A stretch of 64,000 nucleotides of DNA from Rhodobacter ferrooxidans (GCF_000176015.1 NZ_ACYY01000006.1:1-64000); one strand, 5' to 3'; counted from the stretch's first letter, positions 45,121 through 55,659 are shown. The notes: generated by a model from the letters alone, not told the origin. Numbers and translations: made by a program.

Positions 45121-45663
45121 TCAGAAGTCTTCGCCAGCCTTGGTCGCGCCAAGCGGCGGCGGCGGCGGGGCCACGGCGGCTTGCGGCATCTGGCCCGGCA
45201 GCGGGGTCTTGCCACCGGCCAGCGGGTCTTCCTGCCGCTGCACCGAGCCTTCGAAATGCGCACCGCTTTCGATGGCGATGGTCTTGTGGATGATGTCGCC
45301 TTCGACCCGCGCGGTCGAGGTCAGCCGCACCTTCAGCCCGCGCACCCGACCGATCACCCGGCCGTTGACCACGATGTCATCGGCCACGATTTCGCCGCGG
45401 ATGGTGGCGCTTTCGCCCACGGTCAGGAGATGCGCCCGAATATCGCCTTCGACGGTGCCTTCAACCTGGATATCGCCCGAGGTCTTGATGTTGCCGACGA
45501 TCGTCAGATCCGACGACAGCAGCGACGGCGCCGCCTTCACCTTGGGTGCCGAGGGCACATAGTCGCTGGGCGCATGCCGCGGCGCGGGCGCTTCCGGGGC
45601 GCGGGGGCGTTCAGGCTCGCCGGGTTTGGCACCGGGTTCGTTGATTCTGCTTTTAGAAAACAT
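45121..45663 (-). CDS. Bactofilin
   Basis: 180 residues. A proline/charged N-terminal tail (about 1-42), a bactofilin beta-helix (about 45-140) with repeated short strands (SDLTIVGNIKTSGDIQVEGTVEGDI, then VGESATIRGEIVADDIVVNGRV, then ARVEGDIIHKTIAIESGAHFEG) and a Pro-rich C-terminal tail. Bactofilins polymerise without nucleotide and act as scaffolds for local cell-wall growth. Its ATG overlaps the M23 peptidase gene by 11 bases, a known functional pairing. Confidence 0.94.
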   Translation of the reverse strand: MFSKSRINEPGAKPGEPERPRAPEAPAPRHAPSDYVPSAPKVKAAPSLLSSDLTIVGNIKTSGDIQVEGTVEGDIRAHLLTVGESATIRGEIVADDIVVNGRVIGRVRGLKVRLTSTARVEGDIIHKTIAIESGAHFEGSVQRQEDPLAGGKTPLPGQMPQAAVAPPPPPLGATKAGEDF

Positions 45664-46993
45664 CTTTGGCTGCCTTGATAAAGGTCATGGGGTTAACCGG
45701 GGTGCCCCCGATGCGGACCTCGTAGTGAAGATGCGTGCCGGTAGATCGGCCTGAATTTCCCATATCACCGATCCGGTCGCCACGCGATACCCTTTGTCCG
45801 ACATCGGCGCGGATTTGCGAAAGGTGGCCATAAAGCGTTTCGATGCCGAAGGCGTGGCGGATCTTGACCATGCGGCCATAACCGTTGCCCCAGCCTGCCT
45901 CGATCACCACACCGTCGGCGGTGGCGAAGATCGGCGTGCCGTACGCCCCGGCCAGATCGGCGCCGGTGTGCATGCGGGTGCCCGCCCCCTTGGGGTCGCG
46001 GCGGTAGCCGAAGGGCGAGGTAAAGCGGAAGCCCGCCTTCACCGGCATGGCAAACGGCGATTTGGCGGCGGCAAGGCTGTAAAGGTTCATCCGGTCCAGA
46101 CCGCCCAGAATGGCGTTGGCGCGCACCTCGTCGGGGCTGAGAACGCCGCCGCCCATGCTGGAGGCGGTGAAGGGCATCAGCGGCCCGCCCTGGCCGGAAT
46201 AGCCGCGGCGCACCTCGTCCAACAGGGTGTCGGGCGACATGCCGGCGGCGCGGAACATCTTGTCCAGCGGCTCCATCGACACGGTGACCGCCTCTTCCAG
46301 CCGGGCGAAAATGGCGTCGTTGCGCAGTTCAAGCTCTTGTTTCTGCTGGGCGATCTGTGCGGCTTCCTCGTGGGCGACGGCGGTCTCTACCGCCATGGCG
46401 TCGCGCTGCTCGGCTGTGGCCCCCAAGGCACCGGTCAGAATCTGCAATGTGGCGAGGGTGTCGCGCACCCGGCCGGCTTCGGTATGGGAACCGCCGGTCT
46501 GCGCCATGGCCAGCGTCACCCGCTCGGCCTCGGCGCGGGCCTCGTCGCGTTCCTTGATGGTGCGGCGCAGCGTGGACTGGATCACGTCAACCCCGGTTTC
46601 CAGCTCCTTGCGGCCGTCTTCCGAGGCCAGCAGCCGCGCCTGCATCTTCGACACCTCGGCCAGCGCCAGGTTGAAGCGTTCCTGCGCCCGCACGGCCTCT
46701 TCGGCGCGCAGATCGCGGTCGTTCGACAAGGCGGTCAGGCGTTTTTCGTAAAGCGCCTGCTGGCGTTCGGCCTGTTCGCGTCCGGAACCGGCACTGATTG
46801 AATCCATGAACAGGATGGCGGTGGCGAACACCGTCCACATCAGCGCCAGCGCGAAAACCGCACCGGCAATGGCCTGGGTCAGCGGGCGAAGCCGCACGAA
46901 ATGGGTGCCATTGTCGGATTTCAGGAACAGCCGCTGTTCGGGAAGATAGCGCTCCAGCGCGGCGTTGATGCGGTAATCGAGGCGCGTCAGCAC
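45653..46993 (-). CDS. M23-family (LytM) peptidoglycan endopeptidase with coiled coil
   Basis: 446 residues. TM helix at about 40-68 (AIAGAVFALALMWTVFATAILF), a long coiled coil (about 75-235, rich in Glu/Arg/Ala heptads), then a LytM domain (about 310-440). The zinc site is intact: RMHTGADLAGAYGTP (His and Asp) and GTHLHYEVRI (HxH). It cleaves peptidoglycan cross-bridges in the periplasm. Overlap with the bactofilin gene suggests that bactofilin localises it, as in other bacteria with bactofilin-M23 pairs. Confidence 0.93.
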   Translation of the reverse strand: MLTRLDYRINAALERYLPEQRLFLKSDNGTHFVRLRPLTQAIAGAVFALALMWTVFATAILFMDSISAGSGREQAERQQALYEKRLTALSNDRDLRAEEAVRAQERFNLALAEVSKMQARLLASEDGRKELETGVDVIQSTLRRTIKERDEARAEAERVTLAMAQTGGSHTEAGRVRDTLATLQILTGALGATAEQRDAMAVETAVAHEEAAQIAQQKQELELRNDAIFARLEEAVTVSMEPLDKMFRAAGMSPDTLLDEVRRGYSGQGGPLMPFTASSMGGGVLSPDEVRANAILGGLDRMNLYSLAAAKSPFAMPVKAGFRFTSPFGYRRDPKGAGTRMHTGADLAGAYGTPIFATADGVVIEAGWGNGYGRMVKIRHAFGIETLYGHLSQIRADVGQRVSRGDRIGDMGNSGRSTGTHLHYEVRIGGTPVNPMTFIKAAKDVF

Positions 46994-47369
46994 GTGGCGT
47001 GTTCCAATCGTTCAAAACCCATGCCGGGGGCGGCTGCGGTCAACCGGCGCCGCAATAACCTGCGCCAGCCGTGCGGAATGATTAGTGAGGGGTTACCAAG
47101 CCCGCAACAAATTTGACGGACGGGCGGCAGACACCGCCTGAATCGGCATCGGATCGGCAAGAATCTGCCGATAAAATGCCCGGAGCGTGCACGTCTTTGA
47201 CATATTCCGGGGTCAGGCTCGGTGGTGGCCGCCGCAAGACCGACAGAATCCCCGGCCCCGGCCGCAGCAAAAACCGGCTGCGACCGGGCAAGACTCTATC
47301 AATGGGGTTGGGCGCCGTGGTTTCAACAAGCGGTTGATCCCGGCACGGCGCTGCCAGATCGGTGCGGCG
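46994..47369. other. 376-base gap with no supported gene
   Basis: Upstream of the M23 gene and downstream of the peroxiredoxin gene, both on the minus strand. Frames here have no ribosome sites or recognisable motifs. A short hairpin ATCGGCA/TGCCGAT lies at 47153-47172. It presumably contains the M23 promoter, which I could not pin down. Confidence 0.5.
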
Positions 47370-47843
47370 TCAGGCGGTCATTGCCTTCACGGCGGCCAGC
47401 ACCTCATCGACATGGCCCTTGACGCTGACCTTGCGCCAGACTTGCACGATCTTGCCGTCGCCGCCGATCAGGAAAGTGGACCGCTCGATCCCCATCGAGG
47501 TCTTGCCATACATGCTTTTCTCGACCCAGGTGCCGTAATCCTCGCAGGTCTGCCCGGCCTCGTCCGACACCAGCGCGATGCCCAGGGCGTGCTTTTTCAC
47601 GAACTTGTCATGCGAGGCCACGGTGTCTTTCGACACGCCGACGATGGTGGCACCGGCCAGCAGGAAATCGGCGGTGCGGGCGGTGAATTCCACGGCTTCG
47701 GTGGTGCAGCCCGGGGTGTCGTTGCGCGGGTAGAAATACAGCACCACCGGCTGCGGGCGCAGGGCGGAAAGCGTAAGCTGGCCACCACCGTTGCGCGGCA
47801 GGGTGAAATCGGGGGCGGTGTCGTTGGCCGAAAGGGCTGTCAT
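47370..47843 (-). CDS. bcp: Thioredoxin-dependent peroxiredoxin (Bcp/PrxQ family)
   Basis: 157 residues from ATG 47843. Reduces peroxides through peroxidatic Cys46 in FYPRNDTPGCTTEAVEF. E. coli Bcp has its resolving Cys five residues later; here that position is Val51. One other Cys exists (Cys100, QTCEDYG), so the enzyme may act as a 1-Cys peroxidase or resolve by Cys100 or intermolecularly. SDEAGQTCEDYGTW and STFLIGGDGKIVQVW are family-typical. Divergent from the AsmA-like gene. Confidence 0.92.
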   Translation of the reverse strand: MTALSANDTAPDFTLPRNGGGQLTLSALRPQPVVLYFYPRNDTPGCTTEAVEFTARTADFLLAGATIVGVSKDTVASHDKFVKKHALGIALVSDEAGQTCEDYGTWVEKSMYGKTSMGIERSTFLIGGDGKIVQVWRKVSVKGHVDEVLAAVKAMTA

Positions 47844-47948
47844 GGCTGATCCTTGCTTACAGGGCGATGCTTCGGTTTTAGTTGCCTTCGGCCGAAGATA
47901 AAGGCAATCCCGAAGAAACCGCCAACAATCGGGGTCTGCGACCACAGG

Positions 47949-50900
47949 ATGCACCAGCCGGACAGCGATACCAGGTCACAGGGTGCCCCGCCGGGGCCGG
48001 ACCCTGCGCCGCGCAGGAGGCGGGCGGGCCGGATCGGGTTGTGGCTTCTGCTGAGTCTGGCGCTGCTGGCGGGCGGGCTGGGGTTGGGGGCAATGGCATT
48101 GACCGGGCGGCCGATTGCGCTGCCGGTCTGGGCGGTGGCCGAGGCCGAGGCGCGGTTGAACCGGGCGATGGACGGGCTTGGCGGCACGGCGGTGTCGGTG
48201 GGCGAGATCGAGATCACCGTCGGGCGCGATTGGGTGCCGCGGTTGCGGTTGCGCGATCTGGTGCTGGCGCGGCGTGACGGCGTGCCGATCCTGCGGCTGC
48301 CCGAGGCGCGGTTGGCGGTCAGCCCTGCGGCGCTGCTGCAAGGCGATCTGCGGGCGCAGAGCCTGACGCTGGTGGGGGCGCAGATCACCATCCGCCGCGA
48401 TGCGCAGGGCCGGTTCGACCTCGATCTGGGGGCGGGCGTTGTGGGGCCGCAGCTTGACAGCTTTGCCGCGCTGCTGGACGCGGTGGATGCAGGCTTTGCG
48501 CTGCCCGCCCTGTCGCATCTGGAACGGATCGACGCCGAGGCGCTGACCCTGACGCTGCACGATGCCCGCGCCGGACGGGTCTGGCAGGTCGGTGACGGGC
48601 GGCTGACGCTGGAGAACCGCGCGGCCGAACTGGCGATGGAACTGGGGCTGACGCTGGTCAGCGAGGGGCAGGCCCCGGCGCAGGCGGTGCTGAATTTCGT
48701 GTCGCAAAAAGCCTCGTCCGAAGCGCGCATCCGGGCCCGGGTGCAGGGCGTGCCCGCCCGCGATATTGCGGCGCAAGCCCCGCCGCTGGCCTGGCTTGGG
48801 GTGCTGGATGCGCCGATCTCGGGGCAACTGGCCACCAGCATCGACGCAGGCGGCGGGGTGTCGGCACTGGAGGGCACGCTGACGCTGGCGGCGGGGGCGC
48901 TGTTGCCCGATGCCGCCGCCCGCCCGATCGCCTTTGACCGCGCCGGGCTGTCGCTGCGCTATGATCCGGCCACACGGAAGATCGCGCTGTCCGACGTGAC
49001 GGTGGAAGGCCCGTCGTTGCGCCTGAACGCCAGTGGCCAGATTTTTGTGCCGGGCGACGGCCTGGCGCCGGCGTTTCTGGCGCAGGTGCGGCTGGAGCAG
49101 GTCAAGGTCGATCCCGAAGGGCTGTTCGTCGAGCCCGTGACCTTCACCGAGGGGGCTGTGGACCTGCGGCTGCGGCTGGACCCGTTCCGGCTGGACCTCG
49201 GGCAGGTGACACTGGTGGAAGGCGGGCGGCGGCTGACGGCATCTGGGCATTTTGCCGCCGACGCCGCGGGTTGGAGCACCGCGCTGGACCTGCATCTTGA
49301 CGCGATCCGCCATGACCGGTTGCTGGCGCTGTGGCCGGTGTCGGTGGTGCCGGTCACCCGGGCCTGGCTGGCGGAAAACCTGCAACAGGGGCTGCTGTTC
49401 GACGTGAAGGCGGCGCTGCGGATTGCGCCAGGCCTGCCGCCGCGGCTGTCGCTGGGCTATGAATTTGCCGATGGCGACGTGAAATTCCTGAAGACCATGC
49501 CGCCAATCCGCAACGGCTATGGCTATGCCACCATCGAGGGCAACAGCTATACCATGGTGCTGGACAGCGGTCAGGTGACGCCACCCGAAGGCGGGGCCAT
49601 CGCCATGGCGGGCTCGGTGCTGTCGGTGCTGGACATCCTGCAAAAGCCGCCGCAGGCCGAGATCCGGCTGATCACCGACAGCAGTCTGACTGCGGCGCTG
49701 TCGCTGCTGGACTCGCCGCCGTTCAGCTTCATGTCCAAGGCCGGGCGGCCGGTGCAGCTGGGGCAGGGCCGGGCGCAACTGGACACGGTGTTGCGGATGC
49801 AACTGACCGACAAGATCCGCATCGACGATGTCAGCTATCTGGTGCAGGGGCGTCTGCGCGATGTCTCGTCCGACGTGCTGGTGCCGGGGCGGGTGCTGCG
49901 CGCGCCGGACCTGTCGCTGACCGCCGACCGTTCGGGCTTGCAGATCGCGGGCAAGGGCACGCTGGCGCAGGTGCCGTTCGAGGTCAGCTATGCGCAGGGC
50001 TTTGGCGCGGAAGCCGAGGGGCGTTCGACCGTGACCGGCTGGGTGGAGTTGTCGCCGCGCACGGTGAAGGCGTTCACTCCGGGTCTGCCCGAGGGCATGG
50101 TGGGCGGTGCCGGCATGGGCGAGGTGGCGCTGGACCTGCGGCGGGGCGAGGCGACAAGGCTGACGCTGACCTCGGACCTGCGGGGGCTGGTGCTGAAACT
50201 GCCCGAGGTGGGCTGGAGCAAACCGGCGGCCCGCCCCGGCAAGCTGACGGTGCAAGCCCGGCTGACCGAGCCCGTGGTGATCGACCGGCTGGACCTGGAG
50301 GGGCCGGGGTTGAAGGCAACTGGCGCCATTTCCCTGCGCGCCGATGGCCGTCTGGACAAGGCGAATTTCGACATGCTGGACGTCGGCGGCTGGCTGAAGG
50401 CCGGGGTGCTTCTGACCGGGCAGGGGGCGGGACGGGCGGTGACGGTGGCGCTGACCGGCGGCGATCTTGATCTGCGGCGGATGACGCTGGGCAGCGGTTC
50501 GGGCACCGGCCCCAGCAGCCCGGTGCAGGTGGCGCTGGACCGGGTGGCGGTGTCGGACAGCATCACCCTGACCGGCGTTACCGGCGATTTCTCGGCCCGT
50601 GGTGGCTTCAACGGCAGTTTCCGGGCGGCGGTGAACGGCGTGGCCCCGGTCAGTGGCACGGTGGTGCCGACCGACGCGGGCAGTGCGGTGCGCATCACCT
50701 CGCGGGACGCGGGGGCGGTTCTGAAAGCCGCCGGGATTTTCGACAATGCCCGTGGCGGCACGCTGGACCTGCAACTGGTGCCGCGCGGCCCCGAGGGCAT
50801 TTACGACGGCACCGCCAAGGCCGCCAACCTGCGGGTGCGCAATGCCCCGGCACTGGCGGAATTGTTGAGCGCGATCAGCGTGGTGGGTATCCTGGAGCAG

Positions 50901-51260
50901 TTGAACGACACGGGCCTCGTGTTCAACGAGGCCGAAGCGCGGTTTCGCCTGACGCCGGATGCGATCGAGCTGACCCGCGGCTCGGCGGTCGGGGCGTCGC
51001 TGGGGGTGTCGATGGCGGGGCTTTACGAATTTGCCGGCAAGCGGCTGGACATGCAGGGGGTGATCTCGCCGCTGTATCTGCTGAATGGCCTTGGTGCGGT
51101 GTTTACCCGGCGCGGCGAGGGGCTGTTCGGGTTTTCCTACCGGCTGCGCGGCACCTCGGATGTGCCGAAGGTGTCGGTCAACCCGCTGTCGATCCTGACG
51201 CCGGGGATGTTCCGCGAGCTGTTCCGCGCCGCGCCGCCCAAGATCGGGGATCAGCCGTGA
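47949..51260 (+). CDS. AsmA-like/DUF3971 large envelope protein (YhdP-like)
   Basis: 1103 residues from ATG 47949, the start chosen because upstream in-frame codons (to 47853) overlap the bcp leader. One N-terminal TM helix (about 28-50, [22 protein letters not shown]), then an almost entirely beta-rich periplasmic body with repeated DL..LR, LTLVG, ALDL patterns, and an AsmA-like C-terminal part (about 950-1080): [17 protein letters not shown] and [21 protein letters not shown]. Family members such as YhdP and TamB-like proteins carry lipid across the periplasm; this organism's role is inferred. It overlaps queA by four bases (GTGA). Confidence 0.85.
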   Translation: MHQPDSDTRSQGAPPGPDPAPRRRRAGRIGLWLLLSLALLAGGLGLGAMALTGRPIALPVWAVAEAEARLNRAMDGLGGTAVSVGEIEITVGRDWVPRLRLRDLVLARRDGVPILRLPEARLAVSPAALLQGDLRAQSLTLVGAQITIRRDAQGRFDLDLGAGVVGPQLDSFAALLDAVDAGFALPALSHLERIDAEALTLTLHDARAGRVWQVGDGRLTLENRAAELAMELGLTLVSEGQAPAQAVLNFVSQKASSEARIRARVQGVPARDIAAQAPPLAWLGVLDAPISGQLATSIDAGGGVSALEGTLTLAAGALLPDAAARPIAFDRAGLSLRYDPATRKIALSDVTVEGPSLRLNASGQIFVPGDGLAPAFLAQVRLEQVKVDPEGLFVEPVTFTEGAVDLRLRLDPFRLDLGQVTLVEGGRRLTASGHFAADAAGWSTALDLHLDAIRHDRLLALWPVSVVPVTRAWLAENLQQGLLFDVKAALRIAPGLPPRLSLGYEFADGDVKFLKTMPPIRNGYGYATIEGNSYTMVLDSGQVTPPEGGAIAMAGSVLSVLDILQKPPQAEIRLITDSSLTAALSLLDSPPFSFMSKAGRPVQLGQGRAQLDTVLRMQLTDKIRIDDVSYLVQGRLRDVSSDVLVPGRVLRAPDLSLTADRSGLQIAGKGTLAQVPFEVSYAQGFGAEAEGRSTVTGWVELSPRTVKAFTPGLPEGMVGGAGMGEVALDLRRGEATRLTLTSDLRGLVLKLPEVGWSKPAARPGKLTVQARLTEPVVIDRLDLEGPGLKATGAISLRADGRLDKANFDMLDVGGWLKAGVLLTGQGAGRAVTVALTGGDLDLRRMTLGSGSGTGPSSPVQVALDRVAVSDSITLTGVTGDFSARGGFNGSFRAAVNGVAPVSGTVVPTDAGSAVRITSRDAGAVLKAAGIFDNARGGTLDLQLVPRGPEGIYDGTAKAANLRVRNAPALAELLSAISVVGILEQLNDTGLVFNEAEARFRLTPDAIELTRGSAVGASLGVSMAGLYEFAGKRLDMQGVISPLYLLNGLGAVFTRRGEGLFGFSYRLRGTSDVPKVSVNPLSILTPGMFRELFRAAPPKIGDQP

Positions 51261-52294
51261 AGCTTTCGGATTTCGATTTCGACCTGCCCGAGGCGTTGAT
51301 TGCCACACGCCCCGCCAGGCCGCGCACCGCCGCCCGGCTGCTGCTGGCCGAGGGCGATGCGATCAGCGACCGGCAGGTGTCTGATCTGGTGGACATTTTC
51401 CGGCCCGGTGACCGGCTGGTGCTGAACAACACCCGGGTGATTCCGGCGCGGCTGACCGGCACAAGGGCGCGCGGCAATGCGGTGGCGCGGGTCGAGGTGA
51501 CGCTGCTGGAGCCTGCGGCCGACGGCGGCTGGCGGGCGCTGGCCAAGCCGCTGCGCAAGCTGGCGCTGGGCGAGGTGGTGCGGTTCTCCGACCATTTCAG
51601 CGCCACGGTGGCCGGGAAATCGGAAACCGACCTGCGGCTGGTGTTCGATCTGGAAGGGGCGGCGTTTGATGCCGCTTTGGCCGAGGCCGGGGCGATGCCG
51701 CTGCCGCCCTATATCGCCGCCAAACGCGCCCCGGATGCGCAGGACCGGGTGGATTACCAGACCGTTTTCGCCCGCCACTCCGGCGCCGTGGCCGCCCCGA
51801 CGGCGTCCTTGCATTTCGATGCGGCCCTGCTGGCGGCGCTGGCGGCCAAGGGGGTCGATTTCACCGAAGTCACGCTGCATGTCGGGGCGGGCACGTTTTT
51901 GCCGGTGAAGGTCGAAGACGTGACCACCCACAGGATGCACGCCGAATGGGGCGAGGTGACGACTGTGGCGGCGGCGCAGATCAACGCCACCCATGCGGCG
52001 GGGGGGCGGGTGATCCCGGTCGGCACCACGGCGCTGCGGCTGATCGAATCGGCGGCGGCGGCGGATGGGCTGGTGCGGGCGTGGGCTGGGACCACCGACA
52101 TTTTCATCTATCCCGGTTACCGCTTTCGGGTGGCCGATGCGCTGATGACCAACTTTCACCTGCCGAAATCGACGCTGCTGATGCTGGTGTCGGCCTTGAT
52201 GGGGCAGGGGCGGATTACCCGGATTTACCAACATGCGGTGGTGCAGCGGTATCGGTTCTTCAGCTACGGCGACGCCTCGCTGCTGATCCCCTGA
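51257..52294 (+). CDS. queA: S-adenosylmethionine:tRNA ribosyltransferase-isomerase
   Basis: 345 residues with a GTG start at 51257, overlapping the upstream stop (GTGA). It transfers ribose from SAM to preQ1-modified tRNA in queuosine synthesis. N-terminal [28 protein letters not shown], then [35 protein letters not shown] and [28 protein letters not shown] are all family signatures. [17 protein letters not shown] ends the fold. Confidence 0.96.
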   Translation: MKLSDFDFDLPEALIATRPARPRTAARLLLAEGDAISDRQVSDLVDIFRPGDRLVLNNTRVIPARLTGTRARGNAVARVEVTLLEPAADGGWRALAKPLRKLALGEVVRFSDHFSATVAGKSETDLRLVFDLEGAAFDAALAEAGAMPLPPYIAAKRAPDAQDRVDYQTVFARHSGAVAAPTASLHFDAALLAALAAKGVDFTEVTLHVGAGTFLPVKVEDVTTHRMHAEWGEVTTVAAAQINATHAAGGRVIPVGTTALRLIESAAAADGLVRAWAGTTDIFIYPGYRFRVADALMTNFHLPKSTLLMLVSALMGQGRITRIYQHAVVQRYRFFSYGDASLLIP

Positions 52295-52360
52295 CGCCCG
52301 CGTTGCGGCGCGGGGCAAGACCTGTCAGGCTGACGGGGGCGTTTGCCGCTGGGGGAACAC

Positions 52361-52930
52361 ATGGCCGATCCTGTGGAAGTGCTGGATTTCTGGCTGGGCG
52401 AGGTTGGCCCCGCGGGCTGGTATGCCGGCGGCGACGAGCTTGATGCCGAGGTGCGGCAGCGGTTTGCCGAGGCCTGGCAGGCGGCGCTGGGCGGTGGGCT
52501 GGAACATTGGGTCGAGGGCACAGTGGCGACGCTGGCCTATATCGTGCTGACCGACCAGATGCCGCGCAACATGTTCCGCGGCACGGCGGAGGCCTTTGCC
52601 TCCGATCCCTTGGCCCTTGCTGCGGCGCGGGCGGCACTGGCGGCGGGCTGGGACATGAACGCCCCGGAACCCGAGCGGCAGTTCTTCTACATGCCATTCG
52701 AACATTCGGAAAATGCCGAGGATCAGGCGCTGGCGGTGCAATTGATGACCGAACGGCTGGCATCAGACCCGGAAATGGCGCTGCACGCCCGCGCGCATCA
52801 GGCGATCATTGCCCGCTTTGGCCGTTTTCCCAGCCGGAACGACGCCTTGGGCCGGGAAACCACGCCCGACGAGGCGGTGTTTCTGGCCGAAGGCGGCTAT
52901 GGCGCGGTGGTGCGCAGCCTGGGCGGCTAA
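52361..52930 (+). CDS. DUF924 family protein
   Basis: 189 residues from ATG 52361 with GGGGGA upstream (an in-frame TTG at 52343 exists). Alpha-helical TPR-like fold recognised by EVLDFWLGEVGPAGWYAGG, VLTDQMPRNMFRGTAEAFASD, FFYMPFEHSENAEDQ and ARFGRFPSRNDALGRE. The family is widespread and uncharacterised. It lies 66 bases after queA and 72 before lpdA, on the same strand. Confidence 0.9.
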   Translation: MADPVEVLDFWLGEVGPAGWYAGGDELDAEVRQRFAEAWQAALGGGLEHWVEGTVATLAYIVLTDQMPRNMFRGTAEAFASDPLALAAARAALAAGWDMNAPEPERQFFYMPFEHSENAEDQALAVQLMTERLASDPEMALHARAHQAIIARFGRFPSRNDALGRETTPDEAVFLAEGGYGAVVRSLGG

Positions 52931-53002
52931 GGCATTTCCGCCTCGGATTGCCGGGGTTCTGGAAATGGTTTAAAGCTAAACTGGTTTTTCCCGGAGGGTG
53001 CG

Positions 53003-54397
53003 ATGGCGACCAGAAACTTTGATGTGATCGTGATCGGTGCCGGTCCTGGCGGCTATGTGGCGGCGATCCGGGCGGCGCAGTTGGGGCTTTCGGTGGCGAT
53101 TGTCGAGCGCGAGCATCTAGGCGGCATCTGCCTGAACTGGGGCTGCATCCCGACCAAGGCCCTGCTGCGCAGCGCCGAAGTGTTCCACCTGATGCACCGG
53201 GCCAAGGAATTCGGGCTGTCGGCCAGCGGCATCGGGTTTGATCTGGCGGCGGTGGTGGCACGCTCGCGCGGGGTGGCAAAGCAACTGTCCTCGGGCATCG
53301 GCCATCTGATGAAGAAGAACAAGATCACCGTGGTGATGGGGGCTGCCAAACTGGCCGGCAAGGGCGTGGTCAGTGTGACCACCGACAAGGGCGAGGAGTC
53401 GCTGACCGCAAAATCCATCGTGCTGGCCACCGGGGCGCGGGCCCGCGAACTGCCGGGGCTGGAGGCGGATGGTGACCTCGTGTGGTCCTACAAGCACGCG
53501 CTGGTCGCCAGCCGGATGCCGAAGCGCCTGCTGGTGATCGGCTCGGGCGCCATCGGCATCGAATTCGCCAGCTTTTTCAACACGCTGGGTGCCAATACCA
53601 CGGTGGTCGAGGTGCTGGACCGGGTGCTGCCGGTGGAGGATGCGGAAATCTCGGCGCTGGCGCGCAAGGCGTTTGTGAAGCAGGGCATGACGATTCTGGA
53701 AAAGACCACGGTGAAGAAGCTGGACCGCGCGCCCGGCCGGGTGGTGGCACATCTGGAAACCGGCGGGGCGACCACGACGGCGGAGTTTGACACGGTGATT
53801 TCGGCTGTCGGCATCGTCGGCAATGTCGAGGGCCTGGGGCTGGAGGCGCTGGGGGTGAAGATCGACGGCACCCATGTGGTGACGGATGAGTTCTGCCGCA
53901 CCGGGGTGGAAGGGCTTTACGCCATCGGCGATATCGCGGGCGGGCCGTGGCTGGCGCACAAGGCCAGCCATGAGGGCGTGATGGTGGCAGAGTTGATCGC
54001 GGGCGGCCATCCGCATCCGATCAAACCCGGGTCGATTGCCGGTTGCACCTATTGCTTCCCGCAGGTGGCCTCGGTGGGGATGACCGAGGCGAAGGCGATC
54101 GAGGCCGGGTTCAAGGTGAAGGTCGGGCGCTTCCCCTATATCGGCAACGGCAAGGCGATTGCCTTGGGCGAGGTGGAGGGCATGGTGAAAACCGTGTTTG
54201 ATGCCGCCACCGGCGAGTTGCTGGGGGCGCATCTGATTGGCGCGGAAGTCACGGAACTTGTTCAGGGATTCGTGGTGGGCCGGGCGTTGGAGACCACCGA
54301 GGAAGACCTGATGAACACGGTGTTCCCGCATCCCACGCTGTCGGAGATGATGCACGAATCGGTGCTGGACGCCTACGGGCGGGCGCTGCATTTCTGA
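53003..54397 (+). CDS. lpdA: Dihydrolipoyl dehydrogenase
   Basis: 464 residues. FAD enzyme (E3) that reoxidises dihydrolipoamide in 2-oxoacid dehydrogenase complexes. VIGAGPGGYVAAIRAAQLG binds FAD, and GGICLNWGCIPTKALL holds the redox disulfide CX4C. GSGAIGIEFASFFNTLG binds NAD, YAIGDIAGGPWLAHKASHEGV closes FAD, and HPTLSEMMHESVLDA near the end carries the catalytic His-Glu. Not clustered with E1/E2 genes here. A double-hairpin repeat follows. Confidence 0.95.
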   Translation: MATRNFDVIVIGAGPGGYVAAIRAAQLGLSVAIVEREHLGGICLNWGCIPTKALLRSAEVFHLMHRAKEFGLSASGIGFDLAAVVARSRGVAKQLSSGIGHLMKKNKITVVMGAAKLAGKGVVSVTTDKGEESLTAKSIVLATGARARELPGLEADGDLVWSYKHALVASRMPKRLLVIGSGAIGIEFASFFNTLGANTTVVEVLDRVLPVEDAEISALARKAFVKQGMTILEKTTVKKLDRAPGRVVAHLETGGATTTAEFDTVISAVGIVGNVEGLGLEALGVKIDGTHVVTDEFCRTGVEGLYAIGDIAGGPWLAHKASHEGVMVAELIAGGHPHPIKPGSIAGCTYCFPQVASVGMTEAKAIEAGFKVKVGRFPYIGNGKAIALGEVEGMVKTVFDAATGELLGAHLIGAEVTELVQGFVVGRALETTEEDLMNTVFPHPTLSEMMHESVLDAYGRALHF

Positions 54398-54401
54398 GAG
54401 C

Positions 54402-54448
54402 CAAGAGTTTCAAGCAAAACTCTTGCAAAATCCTTGGGAAGGATTTTG
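54402..54448. repeat. Double AT-rich hairpin repeat, copy 2
   Basis: Hairpin 1: CAAGAGTTT...AAACTCTTG (54402-54425). Hairpin 2: CAAAATCCTT-GGG-AAGGATTTTG (54426-54448). Same plan and flanking AGAGCC as copy 1 at 19531. It fills the gap between lpdA and the MFS gene. Confidence 0.75.
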
Positions 54449-54486
54449 GTCTGGCACGGTGGGCGGCATCGGGTTAGCCCTGCGGC

Positions 54487-55659
54487 ATGGGTGATGCGCC
54501 GAAATCGGGATTCTGGCTGGTGCTGGCGCTGTGGGGCGCCGGGCTGGGGGCTGCGGCGCAGTTCGGCAAGGTCGTGGTGATCTATGACCTGATGGCGCGG
54601 CAGTATCCGGCGGCGGCGGCGACCTCGCTGGGGTTGCTGGTGTCGATGGTGGGCTTTGTCGGGTTGGTGTTTGGCACCACGGCGGGGCTGCTGGTGCAGC
54701 GGGCGGGCTATCGGCGGGTGCTGGTGGCGGCGCTGGGCTTCGGGGCGGTGCTGTCCTTGGTGCAGGCGCCGATGTTGCCGCTGCCGCTGATGCTGGCGTT
54801 GCGGCTGGCTGAGGGCGCCTCGCATCTGGCGATTGTGGTGGCGGCACCGGTGCTGATCGCGCAGATCGCACCGCTGGCGCGGCAGGGGCTGGCGATGACG
54901 CTGTGGTCAAGCTTTTTCGGCGTGACTTTCGCGTTGATGGCCTGGGCCGGGCGGCCTTTGGCAGAGGCTTTCGGGCCGGGGGCGCTGTTTGCCGCCCATG
55001 CCGCCTATATGGCGCTGTTCGCGGCGCTGCTTTGGCTGATGCTGCCGCGGGATGTGCCGCAGGAAGCCAAGCCGTTGTCGCTGAAGGAGATTATCCGCCA
55101 GCACGGGGTGATTTATGCCTCGCCACGGCTGGCGGCCCCGGCATTGGGGTTCTTTTGCTACACTATAACCTATGTGGCGCTGCTGACCCTGCTGCCGGTG
55201 TTCGCGGGCGCGCCGCATCAGGTGTTGCTGGCGGCGGCGATGCCTTTAGTCAGCATCGCGGTATCGCTGACGCTGGGGGTCTGGCTGCTGCGGCGGATGA
55301 CGGCGGTTTCGGCGGTGATGCTGGGGTATGCCGTGGCTTTGGCGGCAGCGGCGGCGCTGTGGCTGGGCTGGCAGAACCCGCCGCTGATGCTGACGGCCAG
55401 CCTGACGCTGGCCGCGGCCTTGGGGCTGGTGCAGGGCGCGTCCTTCGCCTCGATCCCGCAACTGAACGCCTCGGGGGCCGACCGGGCAAGGGCGGCGGGG
55501 GCGGTGGCGCAACTGGGCAATCTGGGCACCACCAGCGGCACGCCGATGCTGTCGGCGCTGATTCTGGCCCATGGCATCAGTGGCTTGGCCGGATTCGTGC
55601 TGCTGTTTTCAGCCCTGGGCATCGCCCTGCACCTGATCAATGCCGCACGGCGGGCTTAG
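54487..55659 (+). CDS. MFS transporter
   Basis: 390 residues with about twelve TM helices in two six-helix halves. Hydrophobic spans alternate with short basic loops; FGTTAGLLVQRAGYRRVLVAALG fits the loop 2-3 region of the family. No substrate-defining motif is apparent. Its stop overlaps that of the convergent rhodanese gene. Confidence 0.9.
   Translation: MGDAPKSGFWLVLALWGAGLGAAAQFGKVVVIYDLMARQYPAAAATSLGLLVSMVGFVGLVFGTTAGLLVQRAGYRRVLVAALGFGAVLSLVQAPMLPLPLMLALRLAEGASHLAIVVAAPVLIAQIAPLARQGLAMTLWSSFFGVTFALMAWAGRPLAEAFGPGALFAAHAAYMALFAALLWLMLPRDVPQEAKPLSLKEIIRQHGVIYASPRLAAPALGFFCYTITYVALLTLLPVFAGAPHQVLLAAAMPLVSIAVSLTLGVWLLRRMTAVSAVMLGYAVALAAAAALWLGWQNPPLMLTASLTLAAALGLVQGASFASIPQLNASGADRARAAGAVAQLGNLGTTSGTPMLSALILAHGISGLAGFVLLFSALGIALHLINAARRA

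Noticed and set aside
46994-47369. Possible small gene in the gap after M23
   Set aside because: No ribosome site, domain or coding bias; left as noncoding.
47976-51308. Long minus-strand frame opposite the AsmA-like gene
   Set aside because: Arg/His/Gln-rich with no recognisable domain; typical shadow of a GC-rich gene.
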